In this document: piece after piece, positions 33,752 to 37,296 of the stretch
Position numbering within the stretch: position 1 is the stretch's first letter
Layout of the letters: each line of letters opens with the position of its first letter
Assembly (NCBI GenBank): GCA_015520705.1
Contig: WAPO01000026.1
Span: forward strand, 1-37,296
DNA: 37,296 nt
From: Thermococcus sp.
Lineage (GTDB): Archaea > Methanobacteriota_B > Thermococci > Thermococcales > Thermococcaceae
Reading direction: 5' to 3'
Program-made: the position numbers and the translations under genes
The notes under the pieces: model-generated
Told to the model about the DNA's origin: nothing
Databases searched by the model: none
Seen by the model: the letters and a program-made list of their open reading frames with translations, nothing else

Positions 33752-33781
33752 TTTGGAACAAAATGTTCGGGAAGCCGAACA
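33752..33781. repeat. Overlapping inverted repeats/hairpin
   Basis: TGTTCGG (33764-33770) and CCGAACA (33775-33781) form a perfect 7-bp stem with a 4-base loop. The neighbouring GAACA (33756-33760) with TGTTC (33764-33768) forms an alternative pair. On the minus strand the hairpin follows the regulator gene and is trailed by TTTTGTT, so it may be that gene's terminator, or an operator upstream of the next gene. Confidence 0.45.
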
Positions 33782-33792
33782 GATTGCTGGTT

Positions 33793-34185
33793 CTATTCAC
33801 CAAAGAGGTCAAGGCACACCTGACACCTGCCGGGGTCAATTTCAGGATCGATGTGGGAGTGAAAAGAACATACATAGCCTTTTCCAAGCATCTCTAGGGA
33901 AATAAGCACAAGTCGAGAGTGAAGTTCATACTCGCCGGGAGGATTGGTAATTATCTCCATGGCCAGCTTTCTGAGCTCCTCATCAATATCCTCAAAGCTT
34001 TTCACATCTATCAGCGCTCCCCTGTCCATCTTCAGATATCTGGAAACAGCTGACTGGGTTATGTGCAGAAGCCTTGCTATATCCATCTGTTTGAGTCTGT
34101 GCTCTCGATAGAGAATTTCAACCAGACGCCTCCTAAGGGAGGGGTAGACATACTTAGCAGCAACTTCAAATGCATTGGTCTTCAT
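33793..34185 (-). CDS. HTH transcriptional regulator with Cys/His-rich C-terminus
   Basis: A 130-aa protein. Residues about 30-52 (RLKQMDIARLLHITQSAVSRYLK) form a clear helix-turn-helix like those of the COG2522-type predicted archaeal regulators. The C-terminal region GYVCSFHSHIDPEIDPGRCQVCLDLFG has C106, H109, H111, C121 and C124, a likely metal or Fe-S site. TATATAAG at 34209-34216 (read in reverse) is 25 bases upstream of the ATG at 34185, which would be leaderless; an upstream in-frame ATG at 34209 would lie in the promoter. A degenerate copy of the TATGAC-N4-GTCATA palindrome sits right behind its TATA box, so it probably regulates itself and the genes carrying the other copies. Confidence 0.8.
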   Translation of the reverse strand: MKTNAFEVAAKYVYPSLRRRLVEILYREHRLKQMDIARLLHITQSAVSRYLKMDRGALIDVKSFEDIDEELRKLAMEIITNPPGEYELHSRLVLISLEMLGKGYVCSFHSHIDPEIDPGRCQVCLDLFGE

Positions 34186-34194
34186 AGTAACAAT

Positions 34195-34210
34195 TATGAC
34201 ATGTGGCATA
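34195..34210. promoter_or_regulatory. Operator copy 1 (regulator promoter), one mismatch
   Basis: TATGACATGTGGCATA matches TATGAC-N4-GTCATA with one mismatch. It directly abuts the TATA element of the regulator gene at 34209-34216, the place where a repressor would block the initiation complex. Confidence 0.6.
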
Positions 34211-34304
34211 TATAAGGATTTCGGAGTTTTAAGAACTACATTTTTGCAGATGTTATTAAACGTTGATCTTTCTATTCTTCCATAGGATGCTCCCTATACA
34301 GGTG

Positions 34305-34322
34305 TTATGACATAAGTCATAA
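34305..34322. promoter_or_regulatory. Operator copy 2, perfect arms
   Basis: TTATGAC and GTCATAA are perfectly complementary arms around ATAA. This copy lies about 95 bp from the regulator's TATA box and about 190 bp before hcp. It could serve either promoter or allow DNA looping between sites. Confidence 0.65.
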
Positions 34323-34497
34323 ATCTCTAACGATTTCCCTTCCCTTCCTTTATATTTTTGACAAAAATACATAACTTTATAAAAAGAATATGTGAAAAAT
34401 TATCACATCTTATTCAATTTGCTCCCATAAATTTTTCCTTTTAGGTTAAGAAACCACAAGGTTTTTATGAAATGAGATTCATAGATTAATTGCAGGA

Positions 34498-34513
34498 TAT
34501 GACAATTGTCATA
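34498..34513. promoter_or_regulatory. Operator copy 3 (hcp promoter), perfect palindrome
   Basis: TATGACAATTGTCATA is perfectly self-complementary over 16 bases. It lies between a TATA-like TTTTTATGA (34462-34470) and the GGAGGTG ribosome binding site (34518-34524) of hcp, at the predicted transcription start. Confidence 0.75.
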
Positions 34514-34531
34514 AAATGGAGGTGTATAAAA

Positions 34532-35902
34532 ATGGTGATAAAGATGCCCGAAAATTTGGAAATGCTCTGCAATCAGTGCTCGATGAGCCTTGCGGGAGGA
34601 TGCACCGTTAGAGGAGTCTGCGGCAAAGACCCAGATCTCCACTCACTCCAGGAGGCTCTGTTATACGGCATTAAAGGGACGTCTGCCTACTACTACCACG
34701 CCCTTGAGGTCGGCTACGACGACCCGAGGATTGGCCACTTTCTGGCAGAGGCGCTCTATTCGACGCTCACAAACGTCAACTTTGATAAGAACCGCTTCCT
34801 TGAACTCATCCTTGAAAACGGAAGGGTTCACCTTGAGGCGATGAAGCTCCTTGATAAGGCCTACGTCGAGACATTTGGAAGACCAGAGCCGGTGAAGGTT
34901 CCCACCGGCAGCTTTAAGGGGCACGGCATACTCGTTACAGGCCACAGCTACAAAGCTCTTTATGAACTCCTCAGGCAGATTGAGGAGAAGGGCCTTGATG
35001 ATGAGCTTAAAGTTTACACCCATGCGGAGATGTTCCCGGCTCATGCCTATCCGGAGCTCAGAAAGTTCAAAGCCCTCTACGGCAACTGGGGAGGCTCGTG
35101 GCTCTATCAGAAGAAGGAGTTTGCAGAGTTCCCGGGCGTTATTCTGGGCACAAGCAACTGTGTCCAGCAGCCGACGAAGGCTTACAGGGACAGGATTTTC
35201 ACCGTTGGCATAGCCGGCCTTGAGGGAGTTCCCCACATAGAGGACTACAACTTCGAGCCGCTCATAAAGCGCGCCCTTGAAACGCCGAGGATGGAAGCTT
35301 ACGACGGCGGAAAGCTCCTCACTGGCTTCCATCACACCAACGTTCTGGCCATGAAGGACAAGCTGATAGAGCTGATTCAGGAGGGCAAGATAAGGCACAT
35401 CTTCGTGGTCGGCGGCTGTGATACACCGCACAAGGGTATGGGCTACTACGAGAGGCTCACCGAGCTGATCCCCGATGATGCGCTCATACTCTCCGCTGCC
35501 TGCGGCAAGTTCCGCTACAACGCGAGGAACTACGGCACCATCGAGGGCATCCCGCGCTTTCTCGACTTCGGTCAGTGCAACAACGTCTATTCGATAATTG
35601 AAATCGCCGTCGCTCTGGCAAATGAGCTCGGAGCAGATGTGAACTCACTTCCGGTCAGCATAGTCCTCAGTTGGATGGAGCAGAAGGCAGTGGCGATACT
35701 CTACTCACTCCTCTACCTCGGGATCAAGGGCATATACCTCGGACCCAAGCCGCCCGAGTTCCTGACGCCAGGGGTCTTTGAGATACTGAGGAAGCAGTTC
35801 GACCTCAGGCTTACAGGCGATCCGGAGAAGGATTTGAGGGACATGCTCAACAAGGGCGTACAAGTAGAGGAGGGCTCCGCCCTTGCGGAGGAGCTCGACT
35901 GA
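34532..35902 (+). CDS. hcp: Hybrid cluster protein (class III-like)
   Basis: Hcp holds a cubane [4Fe-4S] cluster and a hybrid Fe-S-O cluster. It is linked to nitric oxide/hydroxylamine detoxification and protein S-nitrosylation. The 456-aa length is that of the short class III form in thermophiles and archaea. Cluster ligands are visible: C13, C16, C24, C30 (CNQCSMSLAGGCTVRGVC), then Cys in GTSNCVQQ, VGGCDTPHKG, AACGKFRYN and GQCNNVYS, and Glu in SWMEQKA. The start at 34532 follows GGAGGTG; an earlier in-frame ATG lies before the operator and is rejected. A perfect 16-bp palindrome at the promoter suggests strict control, presumably by the divergent HTH protein. Confidence 0.95.
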   Translation: MVIKMPENLEMLCNQCSMSLAGGCTVRGVCGKDPDLHSLQEALLYGIKGTSAYYYHALEVGYDDPRIGHFLAEALYSTLTNVNFDKNRFLELILENGRVHLEAMKLLDKAYVETFGRPEPVKVPTGSFKGHGILVTGHSYKALYELLRQIEEKGLDDELKVYTHAEMFPAHAYPELRKFKALYGNWGGSWLYQKKEFAEFPGVILGTSNCVQQPTKAYRDRIFTVGIAGLEGVPHIEDYNFEPLIKRALETPRMEAYDGGKLLTGFHHTNVLAMKDKLIELIQEGKIRHIFVVGGCDTPHKGMGYYERLTELIPDDALILSAACGKFRYNARNYGTIEGIPRFLDFGQCNNVYSIIEIAVALANELGADVNSLPVSIVLSWMEQKAVAILYSLLYLGIKGIYLGPKPPEFLTPGVFEILRKQFDLRLTGDPEKDLRDMLNKGVQVEEGSALAEELD

Positions 35903-35903
35903 C

Positions 35904-35916
35904 CCTTTTTCTTTTT
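35904..35916 (+). terminator. T-rich terminator after hcp
   Basis: CCCTTTTTCTTTTTAC immediately follows the hcp stop codon, fitting an archaeal oligo-T terminator. The remaining bases to 36033 hold a small GCCG/CGGC hairpin and the promoter of the next gene. Confidence 0.5.
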
Positions 35917-36033
35917 ACTCCGCCACTGAGGCCGGTGACAGAACCCAGCTTTTGCCGTGAAACATCTGCGGCATAAAATAGAGTGCCAGAAAGAGATTTA
36001 AAGGTCTTTATGAAGTGAGGTGCGGGTGAAAAA

Positions 36034-36480
36034 ATGGATGAAAAGCTCATCCTCTTTGTGTGCATTAAGAACTCGGCCAGGAGTCAGATGGCGGAAGCGT
36101 TTTTCAACAACTTAAACGATGGCATGCACTTTAGAGCCATGAGTGCAGGAACAGAACCCGCTGGTGAGATAGACCCGCTTGCAAGGGAAGTAATGCGTGA
36201 AATAGGAATCTCGATGGAGAACCAGAGGCCTAAGCCCTACACGAAAGACATGGCCGATAGAGCCTATCTTGTCATAACTATGGGCTGCCTTGACAGGTGC
36301 CCCTACGCTCCCCCGGAAAAAACGTGGGACTGGGGTCTTGAGGATCCTTATGGAAAACCGGTTGAGACATATCGGGCGGTAAGGGATGAAATAATGGAGA
36401 GGGTTTCGAGGCTCGTAAAAGATTTGAAGTCTGGAAAGAGCAGGGAGGAAATAATTGGAGGAGGTCTTTTTGCCCTCTGA
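36034..36480 (+). CDS. Low-molecular-weight phosphatase/arsenate reductase (ArsC-like)
   Basis: A 148-aa protein of the LMW tyrosine-phosphatase/thioredoxin-coupled ArsC family. The phosphate loop is C10-IKNSA-R16-S. The resolving cysteines C85 and C89 are in TMGCLDRCPYAPPE, followed by DWGLEDPYG, which favours arsenate reductase over a plain phosphatase. GGGTGA precedes the ATG, and ATTTAAAGG near 35996-36004 is TATA-like. No copy of the TATGAC-N4-GTCATA operator is seen upstream, so it may be independent of its neighbours. It is convergent with the TusA-like-DUF1858 gene. Confidence 0.87.
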   Translation: MDEKLILFVCIKNSARSQMAEAFFNNLNDGMHFRAMSAGTEPAGEIDPLAREVMREIGISMENQRPKPYTKDMADRAYLVITMGCLDRCPYAPPEKTWDWGLEDPYGKPVETYRAVRDEIMERVSRLVKDLKSGKSREEIIGGGLFAL

Positions 36481-36486
36481 CTCTTC

Positions 36487-36960
36487 TCATGTCTCTTTTA
36501 ACCTTCTCAGCTCCCCCATCATCTCCTTAAAGCGCTCGTCATTCATTCCAAGAAGTTCCTTGGCTTCTTTCAGCGTTACTGTCCTCGCGAGGGTCTTTCT
36601 CATGAGCGGATTTTCTAGAGGTGAGAAACCGTACCTTACGAGGATTTTGAGAGATTCGGGGTGGGCTTTGAGTAACTTCGCCACATTGGTGTTTTCTGTT
36701 ATCTCTTCCAGCTTATCATCGCACTCCTTAACCTGCAAGTTGAGCTCCTTTGATTCCTCAGTCTTTATAACTTTAAGAACAAAGGAACCCGAGAGTTCCT
36801 TTACCTCAACACTGTAACCAGACTCTTCAAGCTTTGGTATTATGTCCACAAAGGGTTTATCCCCAATCACCTCAAGGGTTTCCCCGGCTTTTAGCTTTCC
36901 AAGTGCCTCTATTATCATAACCGCCGGCTGTGGTGCTTTTAAACCTCTAACATCAAGCAT
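36487..36960 (-). CDS. TusA/SirA-like domain fused to DUF1858, active Cys missing
   Basis: A 157-aa two-domain protein. Residues about 1-70 match the TusA/SirA fold, but the sulfur-carrying Cys of the CPxP motif is replaced by Ala (LDVRGLKAPQP, A9). Residues about 85-155 match DUF1858 (VAKLLKAHPESLKILVRYGF, LENPLMRKTLARTVTLKEA). DUF1858 often occurs with DUF438 and hemerythrin-type proteins linked to Fe-S repair or NO. The start at 36960 has GGTGAGG upstream; ATG at 36963 and GTG at 36972 are alternatives. Its TATA element (36996-37002, reverse) overlaps operator copy 4. It is divergent from the DUF438 gene. Confidence 0.8.
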   Translation of the reverse strand: MLDVRGLKAPQPAVMIIEALGKLKAGETLEVIGDKPFVDIIPKLEESGYSVEVKELSGSFVLKVIKTEESKELNLQVKECDDKLEEITENTNVAKLLKAHPESLKILVRYGFSPLENPLMRKTLARTVTLKEAKELLGMNDERFKEMMGELRRLKET

Positions 36961-36982
36961 CATATTCCTCACCGCTTTAAAC

Positions 36983-36998
36983 TATGACATTAGTCATA
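36983..36998. promoter_or_regulatory. Operator copy 4 (TusA-DUF1858 promoter)
   Basis: TATGACATTAGTCATA has perfect six-base arms. It overlaps the reverse-strand TATA element TTTATAT of the TusA-like gene and lies 47 bp from copy 5, in the same divergent promoter region. Confidence 0.72.
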
Positions 36999-37045
36999 TA
37001 AACCTTACTGGTCGAAAATGGGTAGAAAGACTTAAAAATGGTTAA

Positions 37046-37061
37046 TATGACATATGTCATG
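37046..37061. promoter_or_regulatory. Operator copy 5 (DUF438 promoter)
   Basis: ATGACATATGTCAT is perfectly self-complementary over 14 bases (37047-37060). It lies between the TATA-like CTTAAAAATGG (37031-37041) and the GGTGATAGAG ribosome binding site of the DUF438 gene. Confidence 0.72.
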
Positions 37062-37074
37062 AAGGTGATAGAGA

Positions 37075-37296
37075 ATGACAGAGTTACTTAAGACCCGTGA
37101 ATATAAGAAAGAGCAGCTGAAAAAGTTGCTCCTTAGAATCCATGGAGGAGAGGACGTTAACAGGCTTAAAGAGGAGTTCCGCCAGGTTTTAAGCGGCATC
37201 TCGCCACTTGAGATACCTCTCATAGAGCAGGAACTCGTTAAGGAAGGTGTCTCCGCCAAGGATATAGCCAAGATGTGTGATTTACATGTCGAGCTC
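37075..37296 (+). CDS. DUF438 protein, N-terminal part (cut by window end)
   Basis: The frame is open to the last base and encodes 74 residues, MTELLKTREYKKEQLKKLLLRIHGGEDVNRLKEEF..., ending inside the domain (KDIAKMCDLHVEL). This matches the N-terminal DUF438 domain. Full-length family members often continue with hemerythrin-like and PAS domains and are linked to di-iron or NO/Fe-S stress functions, but the rest is not visible here. GGTGATAGAG precedes the ATG at 37075, and a TATA box and operator copy 5 lie just upstream. Confidence 0.8.
   Translation, partial: MTELLKTREYKKEQLKKLLLRIHGGEDVNRLKEEFRQVLSGISPLEIPLIEQELVKEGVSAKDIAKMCDLHVEL

Larger units (their letters stand above)
34210..34531. 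other. AT-rich intergenic control region between regulator and hcp
   Basis: This 322-bp gap holds no convincing gene. It contains operator copies 2 and 3, several TATA-like sequences on the plus strand (around 34349, 34371 and 34462) and two further inverted repeats: ATGTGA-N7-TCACAT (34390-34408) and TATGAA-N6-TTCATA (34466-34483). It is much richer in A/T than the flanking genes. A long hcp leader is possible if the distal TATA elements are used. Confidence 0.6.

Noticed and set aside
34661-35431. Open frame of 256 codons antisense to hcp
   Set aside because: hcp cluster ligands are all in the sense frame. There is no ribosome binding site or domain in the antisense frame.
35917-36033. GCCG/CGGC hairpin and CTGA-like words after hcp, considered as a small RNA
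   Set aside because: The stem is only four base pairs and no C/D or H/ACA box set is present. The region is explained by a terminator and the next promoter.
1-37296. CRISPR array or cas genes, prompted by the CARF-like gene
   Set aside because: No evenly spaced direct repeats of CRISPR length and no Cas protein signature were seen anywhere in the window.
1-37296. tRNA, rRNA, insertion sequence, integrase or attachment site
   Set aside because: No cloverleaf-type sequence, rRNA motif, transposase or terminal inverted repeats were recognised on reading. Gene packing is continuous and chromosomal.

Overview
The window is a compact, almost fully coding stretch of an archaeal chromosome that fits the order Thermococcales (Thermococcus, Pyrococcus or Palaeococcus). 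The evidence is a SurR-type sulfur regulator divergent from a two-domain protein disulfide oxidoreductase, a CGP-CTERM secreted protein, archaeal AglB/Stt3, archaeal TIP49, geranylgeranyl reductase, a short class III-like hybrid cluster protein, leaderless genes with TATA boxes about 25 bp upstream, and GGTGA-type ribosome binding sites. I cannot fix genus or species from the sequence alone. I see no rRNA, tRNA, CRISPR array, insertion sequence or integrase.

Layout. 1-2025: the 3' part of RNase HII, convergent with a PMT-like glycosyltransferase. 2117-8305: a methyltransferase, a small basic protein, and the pair glmS-aglB, which links amino-sugar supply to N-glycosylation. 8302-10628 (minus strand): adk, a MoaD/ThiS-like protein, an MTH1187-like protein, a methyltransferase and a stand-alone ParB-fold protein. 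10683-14070: a DUF2258-like coiled-coil protein, then pdo diverging from surR-ferredoxin-geranylgeranyl reductase around a 21-bp SurR-type palindrome. 14067-17071: topoisomerase I and two small unknown proteins. 17136-18301: a tightly overlapping three-gene operon (proline-rich anchored protein, small membrane coiled-coil protein, ArsR-type regulator) with its own palindromic operator. 18340-20504: dihydropteroate synthase-like protein, QueE and a membrane protein. About 20526-20582: a probable box C/D guide sRNA. 20615-24904: two tandem zinc-ribbon membrane paralogues, a DapA-family aldolase/lyase and TIP49.

24898-27637 (minus strand): a CARF-like sensor gene overlapping a PIN-domain nuclease gene, downstream of a DUF2284 metalloprotein and an SDR reductase. 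27715-33709: a YbhB-like lipoprotein, a SemiSWEET-like protein, a helical-repeat protein, an extracytoplasmic thioredoxin-CcdA pair, a CBS protein overlapping a CPA2 antiporter, a second thioredoxin-like protein and an unknown protein with a C-terminal cysteine cluster.

33793-37296: a putative nitrosative/redox stress locus. It contains an HTH regulator with a Cys/His-rich tail, hcp, an ArsC/LMW-phosphatase, a Cys-less TusA-like-DUF1858 protein and the start of a DUF438 protein. The same palindrome (TATGAC-N4-GTCATA) is repeated at five places. Four lie at the promoters of the regulator, hcp, the TusA-DUF1858 gene and the DUF438 gene; the fifth lies between the regulator and hcp. The strongest leads for undescribed biology are this regulon, the CARF-PIN pair and the ArsR-linked three-gene operon.
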